From Galaxea fascicularis (Eukaryota; Cnidaria; Anthozoa; Scleractinia; Euphylliidae), in the NCBI GenBank assembly GCA_948470475.1, contig OX419345.1, positions 21,981,000 through 22,044,999 of the forward strand: a DNA stretch of 64,000 nucleotides, in the 5' to 3' direction. A program made the translations under genes and the position numbers. Positions 1-17,696 of the stretch are shown piece by piece. Numbering within the stretch: the stretch's first letter is position 1; each line of letters opens with the position of its first letter. The notes beneath the pieces are model-generated. The model was not told where the DNA came from. It saw only the letters and a program-made list of their open reading frames with translations, and did not search any database.

Positions 1-89
1 TATGAACTCTTTTGCCTGCAAACAAAGTTGCTATATTGGTAAAATAACTTCAAATTTTAATGACAACACAATTAAGTGCTGCTGCATAC

Positions 90-158
90 CTGATCTGCAG
101 TGCACTGCCTCCCAAACTCCATACATCCAATAGATGTCTTCACAGGAACAGTGGCCAT
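90..158 (-). CDS. AKR7-like aldo-keto reductase, first coding exon (partial)
   Basis: The reverse strand opens with ATG at 158 and reads MATVPVKTSIGCMEFGRQC followed by TADQ, then a GTATG splice donor at 89-85. The exon is 69 nt (23 codons) and ends in phase 0. This is the same length, phase and donor context as exon 1 of the + strand AKR7 gene at 1972-2040, and 16 of 23 residues are identical. It is therefore the first exon of a paralogue that runs leftward out of the window. AKR7 enzymes are cytosolic NADPH-dependent reductases of aldehydes and dialdehydes. Nothing about this copy's catalytic residues can be seen here, so whether it is intact is unknown. Confidence 0.85.
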
Positions 159-335
159 CTTGACATTAAGGCAGAAAGTTGCAAAAAATGAAAAAAACAA
201 TCACCCTGCACAACAAACTAATCAGACTTTGAAGCAAATAAAACCAACCAAGTACAGAAAAGAAATGTGACTGGGGAGAGGGGGGTACTCAAAAAAAATT
301 TAGATGGGGAGGCACCACCCTGAGGTCCAACCCCT

Positions 336-540
336 TACCGTATTTACTCGAATAAGCACCGCCCTCGAATAAGCGCCGCACCCCCGATGAGTTTAGTATC
401 AGTCCATAGGAAAATTAACGGATAGAAAGTGTACCGTTGAATAAAAATATAGAAAAAGTAAATTTGTCTGGTACAATGTTTAAATAAGGACTACCCTCGA
501 ATAAGGGCTGCCCTCGAATAAGCGCCGCCCTCGATTAATT
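336..540. repeat. Dispersed repeat with CGAATAAGCGCCGCCCT units
   Basis: The block opens with TATTTACTCGAATAAGC and carries several imperfect copies of a CTCGAATAAGCGCCGCC unit at its two ends, with an AT-rich middle. The repeated ends suggest a dispersed repetitive element. The boundaries are approximate and no family is assigned. Confidence 0.5.
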
Positions 541-982
541 GGTACCCTTTTGTATATCATTTTGACCACTTTTGGGCAGAGCCTTTCTGTTTTGGCCATA
601 AAAGGCAGTACCCTGGACCCCCCTGCCCCTGCCCCACCTCCCCCCCCCCCCACAACCTCTAGGAATTGCCCATTCGAAAGTCGCACACTGGTTGACTGTG
701 ACAAGCTAGGGAGAGGGTCAAGGAAGCATGGACTGTTTTAAAAAACAAGCTGAAAGGAACCAGACGTGTTTAGGAAATCTTGCCGTGGTTCCAAAAGAAA
801 ATTGCCAGAAATCTAACATTTCTGATGAGAGGCTAAGGGTCATTAGAAAAACGCGTAACGAGTAACAACACAACGTTTGAACGATCCAGCATTCAGTGTT
901 GCAAAGGTACTTAGTCGCTTTTAAAGGATGGAAAAATAGGATGAAGTCAAAATGCGTTTTAGTAACACTCCATGGTGGGAGA

Positions 983-1035
983 TAGCCTGCGAGCAAGCTC
1001 TCCACTACCCCAGTGGAGAGCTTGCTCGCAGGCTA
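983..1035. repeat. 53-bp perfect palindrome flanked by 9-bp duplication
   Basis: Arms of 24 nt (983-1006 and 1012-1035) are exact reverse complements around a 5-nt spacer. They begin TAGCCTGCGAGCAAGC. The palindrome is bracketed exactly by GGTGGGAGA at 974-982 and 1036-1044, which looks like a target-site duplication. A related arm without a partner lies at 11726-11746, and a longer element ending in the same TAGCCTGC lies at 28772-28864. Confidence 0.8.
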
Positions 1036-1676
1036 GGTGGGAGAAGAAGGTTTGAGTTTAAGGAACTAAATTTATGAATTATTCAGATTTTATGTATTAA
1101 AATAAGGTGTCTTTGAATGTTTCTAAGACGTATCAAAGGTAACATACCTTACTCAACTGGCGGGTTAGGAGTTTTGACGCTGAAAATTTAAAACTAACTC
1201 GAACAAGGAACGCTACGTTCACACGGGACAACATGAGAGCGTGACAATGTGAGAGATGGTGTGACATCCACAGGTTCAGTCCCCCTCTTGCCAAACAGGT
1301 GAGATTTAACGACCGGTTTGGAATTAATTAATAACAAAATATTACCTGAAATTATAAAGTTTAAGACAACCACCAGGTATGATATCAGTTTAAAGTAATA
1401 AGCTGCACTTGGATGTTATATACATAATATGGGGATTGGACCTATTGAGTGATCAATCTACAATATTCGTCACATATGTTGGAACACCAATTTCCTCTTT
1501 CAAGCTTCCCCCATTTGCCGCAGTCAATGTTGTTTGCAGAACTGATACTTCGTCGAAAATTTCTCCCGCAACATTGAATGGGGGAAAGGCGGGAAGTCGC
1601 GATCTTGTGACACCAGCATTCCGTAGATCTTTCGTTAAGGGTATCGAGCTGTTTTCCTATAGAAAAAAATATACGT

Positions 1677-1752
1677 ATTGGGTGTGCATTGTGCTGATCG
1701 ACATTGGGTGTGCAGATAGACATTGGGTGTGCAGATCGACGTTGAGTGTGCA
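1677..1752 (+). repeat. Short tandem repeat, ~19-20 bp unit, four copies
   Basis: ATTGGGTGTGC recurs four times with related spacers such as AGATAGAC and AGATCGAC. The last copy has degenerated to GTTGAGTGTGC. It creates an apparent open frame on both strands but has no other coding feature. Confidence 0.75.
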
Positions 1753-1971
1753 ACTATTCTTTAATTACCAAATGAATAGACACGATAATGGCATTTGGAT
1801 GATCAGTAATTTAAAGCTCATATGTAATAATGGACAATGCCAATATCGGTTTTGATAGGAAAACAGCTTGATATAAGGGTTCCAAGTAAATGTGTCTAGT
1901 GGATGATATATATGAATCACTGTGAAAGCTCACAATTTTTGTCTTTTAGAAATTTTGTGATTGGTTCCAAG

Positions 1972-7541
<5,570 letters not shown>

Positions 7542-7916
7542 ACTGGAACTGAAGACTCCTCCTGTCTACAACCTTGCTGCGTGCTGCATGCTCAAGCCTG
7601 GTGTTCTGCATTTTTTAGTGACGATGTGTTGCTTCTTGCAACATAGCTAAAGACTTATGTCTATCCTCTAAAGGATTTTTAAAGCGTAGGGTATCTTGTG
7701 TGATTTTTTCTTATTCTTTCTTTCGTTGATTGTAAGAAATTAACCAATCATGGTGTTTCGAAAGTGGTGTCCTATCAAGCAGTATGGAATTGTCGCAATA
7801 AGCGAGGCATGCGGCGTGTGGATAGATGGACGTATTTCAAGAGACTAAAAATATATATCCGGACTTTCATGAAGTTAGCCGATCTTGGGGGACTGAAAGT
7901 CCCACTCGTCTCTTGC

Positions 7917-8084
7917 CAGGGCTCGAGACTAACTTTCCAGCTTACTAGCCCAGTAGCTAGTGCACATGTTTTTTGTGCTAACATTTTCACTGGCCAAAAT
8001 GGCTAGTGAAGCGCAAAACCCACTAGCCAAAACGGAATTTTTACTAGTCTATGGCTAGCTGTCTACCGTTAGTCTCGAGCCCTG
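7917..8084. mobile_element. CAGGG-ended MITE with 6-bp target duplication
   Basis: The terminal inverted repeats CAGGGCTCGAGACTAAC and GTTAGTCTCGAGCCCTG (17 bp) are exact. They are flanked by TCTTGC at 7911-7916 and 8085-8090. The interior is 134 bp, non-coding, with repeated ACTAGCC and CTAGTG words. It is a non-autonomous DNA transposon. Confidence 0.85.
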
Positions 8085-8548
8085 TCTTGCTATTCCTGTT
8101 ATTCTTTTATCATTGTTATGATGATGATTTTATTGATTTATAAATCAATTCTTTGTGATCATTGATGGAGAAGTGTGATTATTTGTTTAACAAATGAATT
8201 CCATTTGACATTACGTCAGATGTACTCTGCGAACTCACGAATGACGTCAAAATGTTCTAAGAATACAGAAATATACTTCGCAAAGCGGCTTTACTTTTTG
8301 AAATCGCAAACTCGTCTGGTCCAATCAAAACACGAGGTTCACACGGTCCATTATAAAATAAGGGATTACTGATCTTTTGCGTGTCCTTTTCTTTTTGCAA
8401 AAAAATAACGTGATCATCTGAGTCACTGAGCTTTAAGCTCAAATAAAACTGTCGTATGTAATAGTGCGTCATAAACCTTTGTTATCACTGGGTGATGAAA
8501 ATTTCAGTGACTATACAGTGACTGCAGCACGCAAAACGAAAATCCACC

Positions 8549-8704
8549 AATAGGCCATATTCGTATTCTCGGTATTGAACTGGATCTAGCATGAAGTGGA
8601 GGCTCTTGCGGGGGAATCTTTTCATATGTAAATGTATTCCCCCGCAAGAACCTCCACTTCATGCTAGATCCAGCTCAATACCGAGAATACGAATATGGCC
8701 TATT
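8549..8704. repeat. Long hairpin, ~69-bp arms
   Basis: The left arm begins AATAGGCCATATTCGTATTC and the right arm ends GAATACGAATATGGCCTATT. The arms are nearly perfect complements over roughly 69 bp with a loop of about 18 nt (CTTTTCATATGTAAATGT). This is a foldback element or MITE; no clear target duplication was found. Confidence 0.8.
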
Positions 8705-11455
8705 TCCCAATCATTTTTCTTTTCTCGCTTCTGGAAGACCAATAAATTGCGCTCTGACTTAAAATTGATGCATCAAAAAATTCTTCATCGTGCGCTCTAC
8801 TTATAATGAATCCGTGTCAGCCTTTTTATTTTTCAGTTTCAACGGAACAAAAGAACGGATTAAATGGGACTGCACTGATACTGATGAAATATATTGCGAA
8901 ACTGGACTGGGCATTGTCTCGTTTTGAGTTGAAATAATATATAACCTTTAGGTGTTCGAAGTCGCTCATCTTTCAGCTGGTGAGCTCTTCTCCGATCGAG
9001 GCCTCGTACAGTGCAGTTCCATTGTATTCCTTGCAGCTTTTGGAGCAAGTTCTGAACAGTTTCCTGGGGTTCAAGGTGTGTGGTTTGTTTTGAGTGTAGA
9101 TGAAAGTGAGTTTTGTTTCCTGGCAATGTTAAGGTAGTATTTAAGCTATGCTAGTGTGTAGGTTAAAAATTTCAAATGGCCGAACCGACTCCAGTTCTAA
9201 CTCTATTTTTCTGAGAAGGAGAACGTGTACCTGGTACATATTGTAACGCGAATCAATGTTCTGAAAACAGCAAAAGTAAACTAAATCGGTGCCAAAAAGT
9301 AGCACCGAGTTTTTTAACTTTCCACTTCAAAGGAGCGCGAATTTGACACGGCCGGAAACTGGGGACTGGTGTGATTCGGGTGGTCACCGACACTTTTCAT
9401 TGATCACTCAAATCTCAGAGGTAAGCAATTCGCACGTGAAGATCAGGTTTTTTCGCAGTGATTTTAATCGCTAGAGCAGCTCAGGTGACATTAGTCGGCG
9501 TTTGATTTTATAGCAGTATTGGGTTAGTAACATGCAAAATAAAGCTTGGCTCGTGTGCTTAAACTTTGCATGAACTACGAGAGTGACTCCATGTCAGATT
9601 AATCCAGAGGTTCAATCCTATTTTGTAAATCCTTCCACCGGAACAACGCAAAACGAGGCAAAACGAACAACCAGATGAAAAGGTACTTTCCGTTTATACA
9701 CATTGTTTTTTCATTGAGATTTAGAAATGTTGTATACTCGATATTATAACTATGTACGGACTTTGGAAATATGAAGCTTACAGTTAAAAATCTTCTATGA
9801 TTATCGGATGCTGCTAGCGAAAACTTGCTAATTACTTGTGTGATACAACATTCAGTGAACATTTCACGTTTACTTTCGACAGGCATGCAGCGGTTTGTTT
9901 CAGTGCCAACAATATCTATTTGGAAGCGACTTCGGGTGGTCTTAATCGCCACAAAAAAACTTTTGGATTGAATTGATTGCGATTAGATACTAGCGTTTTC
10001 ACCGAAAGCCAAACATGAGCTCGGAATTTTTTCGACAAACTTTTTGGCGAATTAAATCCTTTAAATAAGATGAACATAGCATTGTTTTAATTTGTTTTAA
10101 TTAAGTATTGTTTCTTTTTCGGAGATACTTGCGATATGTATAAGTAAACGGCTTGTATATGTGTATATGTATGGGTTTTATGTAAGTATGTATGGTTAAT
10201 ACAGATCGGTCTAAGTTAGCTTTTACAAAGAGTGTCTTTAAAAAGAATAGACGACCTGGGCACTTACGGAAGCGAAATTCAAGAATTTTGCTTTAAAAGT
10301 ATCGCCGTTGTATAAGGTTCTCTTGTTTCAACATGTAAAGTAATTGTCATGTGGTAGGCTTGACTACGTGTTATGTAATTGAACTGTTGGACACAAGCCC
10401 AAAGTTGCGAAAATCAGAGATCGAGAAAGTCCACTTGTAAAATAAAAGCTTAAAGCTCATAAACCGTAACTTTGACCATTGATCCGCATCAGAGTAAAGA
10501 CCAACTAGAGGTTGCGAACCAAACCTTGTTAGGTAAGGTTTGGTTTCTGAGCAACGGTTTATGCGCGAGAAGCGATTAAAAGGGTTAAATTATTATCGGA
10601 GGTGAAAGGTTGACCGGTTTGACGACATATTCAGCTGAGCTGTCTTTTCAGTTGTTATTAAACAAGCTTCACTTTGTTGCATTTTGTGCCAATTAGATCT
10701 CAGTGAAGTCCAGCTAACAGCTCAGTTTATCCTGGCGTAAAACTGAACGAAACTAGGCCACAATTATCCAGGAAACGATGCTTTGTCCATTAGTTCCTTA
10801 CCCGGGTTCCTTATAAAAGTGCTGTGAATAATCAAAGACGAGTATGGCTTACCGGTTTGGGGGTTCTTTGCTATCATCACCACCAAAATACAAAACAAAC
10901 AAAGGAAATCGAGGTTTTCCGGAGGAATTATCGGTCAAATTGAAAACAACCTCGGCTAGATTATTTTTAGAACAGATCAACTGTTTCCAAAACACACCCG
11001 GCTTCAAATCATGCTCGACTGGCATACCATTTGAAACCTAAGGATTTATGTAAGACTTTGATTCTGTTCTCGTCCTGGTGCAGAGAGGTCAAGATCTTGA
11101 TCAATCGTAGTCAAGTTGAAGGTAAAACAAACTGTTCTCTAATTCTGGTATTCAAATACTGTGGAGCTGCAGCTGCCGCAAAAAAAGGGGAAAAGGGTGA
11201 AGACACTGGGGGCTGTTTCTTCCCGTCTCTCCTTAGCGTTACATTGCATTATACCCATATCTAAGAAATGCTTCAAGCTTCTTTTAGATTTTGTGTTTTG
11301 TTTTAGTTTGTTTTTTTCCTCTCTGGTCGTTAGGGTAGGGCGTTACACGAGTGTCCATATTTCGTAATTTAGGAGGCGCTTATAGATATGTCTCACATAC
11401 AGGTGGCCCTTGGCGATCAAGCAAGTGCGCCAGTTCAGACCCATCCTTTATTGGG

Positions 11456-11662
11456 AGCAGGCTTGGCGCAGTGGTGAAAGCACTCGCCTCCCACCAATGT
11501 GGCCTGGGTTCGATTCCCGATTCCCTGGGTCGAGTCTGCTCCGAGAGGTTTTTCTCCGGGTACTCAGGTTTTCCACTCTCCCCAAAAACCAATACTTCCA
11601 AATCCCAATTCCATCCGGATGCAGGACCTCCCTGAGTGGAGCTTCCTGGGTAAATATCATGA
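11456..11662 (+). mobile_element. tRNA-derived SINE
   Basis: The head resembles a tRNA with Pol III A box (TTGGCGCAGTGGTGAAAGC) and B box (GGTTCGATTCCC) but no foldable mature tRNA. A non-tRNA body follows with TCCGAGAGGTTTTTCTCCGG and GTACTCAGGTTTTCCACTC. The end is approximate. Overlapping short open frames on both strands are by-products of this repeat. Confidence 0.75.
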
Positions 11663-14600
11663 TTTATTTAGTTATCCTTAACGTTCAGTCTCATGACCGA
11701 ATCGTAGCTTAAACGATGAGAGTAGCCTGCAAACAAGCTCTCCGTTTGGGTAATTCCGAGAGGTGGTCGCGTCGATTTGCTCCCTTTCTGAGGCGCTGTT
11801 CTTGCCCTGATCTCTCTCTATCAAGCGGCTAGTAGAAACGTAGACAGCCATGAGCTCCTTCCGCCGGCTCTGTTTTCTGATCAGAACCTTCAAAACAAAC
11901 TGTAAAGGAACACAAAAGGAACCACAAAAAGCACAGGTTTAGAAATCCCCGTTATCTTCTAACCACCTTAGCTGTCTCGGATGAGTCGCGGATTTGTTCA
12001 AAGGCGTTTAGTTTGATTAACTCAAGTCTTTACAAAATTACTTTTGATTGTTGTCTGAGTTTATACAAAGTTTGACAATTAATCAGGTTACTTTCAAATA
12101 AGACCGGTAAATCAAATGTTTCATTGGTTAAGAGGCTCTCACAGGCTATGGCTCTTCCTGATTCCTCTCTCTCCCTTGATCTCTCTCAAAGGTAATCACG
12201 TACAGGCGATTGATTGCTGAGTCAGACTGCATGAAACGTACTCATGCATAAAGCCTAGTCATGTATTTGATGCGCGAATCAAACGATCTGAGCATTTGTT
12301 GAAAGCCACATCCGTTCGCTATGGTCTCCATAAGCTTATTTTTGGTGGTCAGTTGCTTTTAAGTGCGCGACTGTACTCAACAGGAAATGTGGTCGTGACC
12401 TTATCCCTGAGATAGCCAATCATAGTCTGAGATAGCCAATCATAGCCAGAGATAGTTGCTGCAATTTGCCAGTGATATTTTCCCCATTTAATCAACATTG
12501 AAAATACCTGCTACACTGAATGATTTCTAGGACACCAGTGCGTAGTCATTAGAATTTGAAATCCAGGTTATATGGAGTCGCTCCGCATTATTTGCGTGTT
12601 ATTTCCGGTTCCACCCACGTTCTCACAGTGTTTTCGTCACACCATCTGAAAATGTCACAATCGGCCAATTAAAACCAGAGATAAACTGGAATGACACGTC
12701 AATTTTGAAATTAACACACGTAATTAAAACTTAATAAAACATGAACTTAAGTCAACATCACAGGAAAATACTGCACAAAAAGTTCGATTTTGATTTCACT
12801 GAATGCACAAACCAGCCTATACATAAAGCGGAATTTTCTCACCTTTAGGAAAGTTTGAAACCATGGCATGAGCGATGTGATCATTGACTTTAAGGAAAAA
12901 GATCGAAATGCGTGACGTAAAGGAATCAGGAAATCTATTCTGACCTATAGTGAAACGGGATACGCGCCTATCAGAATTTAAGTATAAAAGTAAGTATAAA
13001 TGTTGTGACAACTAATTCACAGACGAGCGTCATAACACAGGGCCGGAGCTCTTTACCTGTATACAGCAAAGACCTTTACGCTGATTGCGAGGGATTTGTC
13101 AGTACCAGCGTCCAACAAATCGGAGTAAGTTATAAAAGCGAGGTGCTGTGCAACAGCAGGCACTGATATATTTACTCCTTGTAACTCTGTTTCTAATGGA
13201 CTCGTGGTGCGGGTTCTGTTGAAATACGAGGGAAAAACGTATCCTCTGTGTAGTCAGACCTCTCAAAAGCAAATTCTTTAAAATGACAGTTAAAACATTT
13301 TCTTCTCGGATTTTCCGAAGTAATTCTCAACATTATTGCTAAATAGAATCGACCCATCAAACAGTTCCGAACTCAAGCAATATCCCCACTTTACGTTTTT
13401 TAATGTAACAGTTTATTGGTCAAAGATTGCCAAAGCTTCATTTATAAATTACGTTGTGTACATTTTGCATTGATGTATTTTACTTGATGTTCAAAGTAAT
13501 AGTGATGTACTACGAACATTCCACTGACACTGTCGCATCCACAAGTAGAACAATTAACCCATGGGCTCACCCGCCCAACCAGATCCAACCTGTTTTTTCA
13601 CAGCAGATATCCTACTGAGAAATACCACCCAATCACCAGATCCTTTTACATCCAGAGTAAGTAAGTTTTAAACCACCAAGTTTTCTATTCATTTTTCGGT
13701 GACGCTCCCAAAATCGCTTGATCCGCGGCATTTTTACAAAATTCAACATCTTATAAAACAATCACAGGGCTGTACTCAGTGCTTAATGGCTACTCGATTT
13801 GAAATTTCATCCTCAGAGTCAAAACATAGAATCATCTTGTACTGTACAATGAACAAAATAACGGAACGTAACGCTCAGGAGCTTTCATTTCGATGGTCAC
13901 ACTTCATAGTTCAGTATTTGGGTTCAATCATCAACAGATTCATACGTTAGAGATTTAGGGTTTCATCCCAGAACAAGAAAATGAAACTTTCTTTTTCTGC
14001 TAACTAGCACACATTTTTTCTTAATCGACAGGAACACACCGAAAAGTAGTTTCATAAATAATTCAGGTGCAGTACAGGAAAAGATATTCTTTTTTGATTG
14101 TGAATATTTTAAAGATTTAAAGATATGAAGGCTCTCGGCTGATTTGTGCACCCAACAAACTCAGTCAGTCAATGAGGGAAAAACTCGGACGCGATTCGAA
14201 CCTATGACCTCTACGATACATCTCAGAAGCTATGGGTTGGAATTCTGTTCAAGTTGGAATTTCTATTCTCAGCTTTTGTTCCTATTGAAATCCGAGGGAA
14301 TTACGTACGTACTTTTTGCCACTGCGTTGCGGTTTGAAACACAACTACGTCAGTGCAAAGTCTTAGTCGGCCGTGAGTTGCAGTCTCAGCCCGAGAGTTG
14401 TTAGATTTTGACAAAGTCAACGAGTTTCATGTGAAACACGTTGAGGCACTGCAGGAACCGCATACAGCACAAATTGTGTTGTTGTTTTTTTTTATTTCGA
14501 AGCTCTCCCAATCCATTTATCGGGCTTTCTCTTGTGTAACTCGTGCGTTCTAGAGAGTGCTTTATGAGTGACAGTTGAGACACAGTCTGTTTCTGTGGTT

Positions 14601-17600
14601 TTTTATGATTATATATGTTTCTTCATGGTAGCTGATAAGTTCATTTTTCTCATTACGAACCCTCGCAAAGTCGATGCTGATCCATAGTGGGGAAGTTCTG
14701 TTTCAGGAGTTAAGCCAAATGTTTTCACTAAAAATATCGAGTGAGCGAAATGATCGCATTATCGGAAGTTAAGGAACAGTGACAGTAAAAGCAAAAGGTA
14801 ACCCTTTGGTTTGATTTTTCTGAACAATGTTAGAGCAAGATGATACCCACATTCGTTATTTTTTATAAGACAGAGAAGAAAAGCCACCAAATGCGCTAGC
14901 GAACGTGGTATTTAATGGAAACTTACTTGCGTCGTTTCTTCACACAACCCCCCCCCCCTGTCCCACGCCGTCCGTGCCGACTCCTCACCGAAAAACCTGA
15001 TCCCATCAGCCAGAAAATCCCGATACTCCAGTCAATCCGGCTCAGCATATATAGTAAATTCAAAATTATTTCAGTTCTGCGCGAAACGGTGTGCTGTTGT
15101 TCGATGCCGAAGCCTTTGTTCAACCTCTTTCAGAGCATTCAGGGTATTTGCAGAGTATCCTCACGGCTTATGACTTATGTGATAACATCGTTTATTTTTC
15201 AGGGTTACTTTACTCAGACCAAAGTGGTTTTCAGTTTTTTTCAAAGGAAAACTGTCAAATTATTGTGATGAGATAATGGTTTTACTTAATCTTTGCGAAC
15301 TCTGTGTGGCAGAATTAGTAGGTTTCCGCCATTCCTCAATTATCGGCTCAGCACGAAAATAAAATAAAGTAAAAATTCTAGACGAATTCCAACGGCCAGA
15401 TGTTTGCGAGTTAACTCTTGAGCCGGACGGACCGGAACCTTTCTTCCCTCTCTATTCCACAATTCCTTTTCGATAATTACGATGGTGGCCGGTTGGGTAA
15501 AGGCAGTTGTGGACTGTTTCACTCTAATTTGATTCCAATTTTATTTTGTTTTGCAATTTTCCACTGCTACGTTTTCTGGGCTCCGGAGACTTTGCAATAC
15601 TGGTGTCGGTTTTTTTTCAGGTGCAAAAAATAATAACGGAATTGCTTGAACTGTTCTGTTATATAGTTTTCCTTTTTTCAAAAACTCGTGGTCAGGACTA
15701 AAAACTTGAATTTTTCACTGAACTGATGATACCACTCGATACCACAGAATAACAGAAATTTTTGCCGACCGTTTTCCTTTTTGTTTAGCGTCGGCTGAAT
15801 ATCAGTGTCCAGTCTTCGAAACGACAAGTTTTGATAACTTCATCCGGTGACTCAAGGATTGAATATAATAAAACTACTGATATAATGACAAGAACGCTTT
15901 TGGTACTGTTCAGTACTATATTCCAATATTAGGTTTTTTTTAGAGGTGAACGTATGAAATCTTGAGTTTTTATTCACGTCGTTTGGAAAGCACTTGAATA
16001 GAACTTTAATAACTGAACAGGCATTCTAAAAATTTTCAATTCGTATATTCGGCTTTACCACAGAGAAAGCTGACAAACAGTGTTGTGATAAATATTTCAT
16101 GAATCTCCGGGTGATATTTGATATTTATACATTGAAAAATTGGCAATATTTATTTCTGGGCACCAATAGCTAACCTTCCACCTCTGCACTTTTAAAATAT
16201 TACAACACAATACAGTATTGAAAGCTCTTCGACAAGGCTTTATTTGATGATTTCCTTTTGCAACCCGAATTTACCATCACCATATTGTCGTGTGTTATAA
16301 ATATATTTCATATCTTACTAGGGAGGTTGCGTTTAACTTTGTGGGTGTGGGGGTACCTCAGAAAGCTTGAAGAGAGTACTTTCAAGAAAGCCCAGCAGTG
16401 ACTCCCTGGTATATGTTTCATTCCCGATGTCAGACCTCTTGATACTCCGCTTTTTCATGGCTCAGACCAGTTCCAGATTAAAAAAAAAAAAAAAAAAAAG
16501 AACTCGACTACGTGTGACCAAAACGGCTGCAAACCCTTTTCCTCTGTGAGTGGGAAATATTACCCCCACCCCCTCCCCCCTCAACTTGGTAAAGGGATTT
16601 GGCTTCAGCAAAAAAGGAAGACTCGTCTTTGTTCAGCTCAAACTACCTCAGCCTCTGCATATTCAAGGCACGCATACCAAGTCCAAGATGTTTAGCTTTT
16701 GTCATTCTGAAAGATGTTTTGCTTATGAATGCATAGACTGATATCGGTTGGAATGAATTTAAAATTGGATTTTTTCGCTGCTACAACCGACTTTCGCCGC
16801 ATGGAAAAGACATTGTTCCCAATCATAGAATATTTGTCTTGTTTTTTTTATTTGTGACATTTTAGCACCACCATGGCGTTTGTAGGTCTGTGTATGCGCA
16901 TTTTAGGATCCGTGCTTTCTTGTGAAATCGTGGAAGGACGTCATCAAAGTGAAGACATGACAATATAAAGCAAACAAACAGATATGAGGAAAAATCTTGC
17001 TACCAATTCTAACAGAAATTTCATGCAAATGAAATTATGTGTCAGAGTGCAGAAATTTGGTAAACGCTTTAGCTGATTAACCCTAAACCAGAAGAAACAG
17101 GATACAAAGTACATGTCGCTATGTGTTGTAATTGTAAGCCATTAATTAACATTTGCGCACTTTTGTAATTCTGGCCTCCCATTGGTCAGTTTCGTGGGCA
17201 TGTTGGAGGTGTGTCCGGGGGTGGAGATTAATATTTCCGTGCATGATTATAAGCACGAGTGCACTTCGCTCAAGACACGACAGATGTTAGCGAGGGTAAG
17301 ATGTTAGCGAGAGTAACCCTGTTGTTTGGGTTTCCATCATTAGAAACGCCGTTGTCAAAAATCTGTCCACAAACAAATAGATCTTTCAACCAAAGAAAAT
17401 GAACTGTCAAAAATGCAAATAAGGACAAAAAGCACCTGACCTGTGACCTCGTTTGAGGGGATTGGGACTTGAACGTTCGATTCTAAGCACAATTATGATT
17501 GGTTGGTCGAGATCGCGCTATATCAGATGACCAATCAGAACTTTTTTACTAACGACGTCTTGGTGAGTAAAATTACTTAGTCAGCCAGTTGCATCAGCTT

Positions 17601-17696
17601 GCGCTGCTGGTGCAGTGCACTTCTTCTTGGAGTCTAAGGCGATCTTGTTTTCGGCTTCTAGGTACAATAAAGGACTGCAAACAATCTAGATTGACA

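Larger units (their letters stand above)
159..1971. other. Intergenic spacer between divergent AKR7 paralogues
   Basis: The 1.8 kb between the two AKR7 start codons must contain both promoters. I saw no clear TATA box at the expected distance from either start. It holds a CGAATAAGCG-type repeat (336-540), a C-rich run near 640, a perfect palindrome with flanking duplications (983-1035) and a short tandem repeat (1677-1752). Open frames across 1409-1855 overlap the tandem repeat and look non-coding. Confidence 0.6.
7542..17696. other. About 10 kb without recognisable protein gene
   Basis: The region follows the AKR7 stop and precedes the SMYD4 start. It contains a CAGGG-ended MITE (7917-8084), a long hairpin (8549-8704), a tRNA-derived SINE (11456-11662), a lone palindrome arm (11726-11746), a duplicated phrase GAGATAGCCAATCATAG (about 12410-12450), an A run (about 16480-16499) and a C run (about 14949). 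Open frames are short and lack recognisable domains or flanking splice logic. A 65-codon frame at 10844-11041 sits behind a TATAAAAG at about 10812 but resembles nothing I know. Confidence 0.55.

Noticed and set aside
1409..1855. 148-codon + strand frame with an overlapping reverse frame
   Set aside because: It runs through a short tandem repeat, has no domain or splice signals, and is open on both strands, so it is a by-product of repeat periodicity.
11351..11712. Several overlapping frames on both strands, and a possible tRNA
   Set aside because: The sequence is a tRNA-derived SINE. The A and B boxes are present but acceptor, D and T stems do not fold as a functional tRNA.
17589..17696. 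N-terminal extension of SMYD4 from an upstream in-frame ATG
   Set aside because: The segment MHQLALLVQCTSSW… is low in similarity to the family, and starting at 17697 gives the expected length; it is probably 5' UTR.
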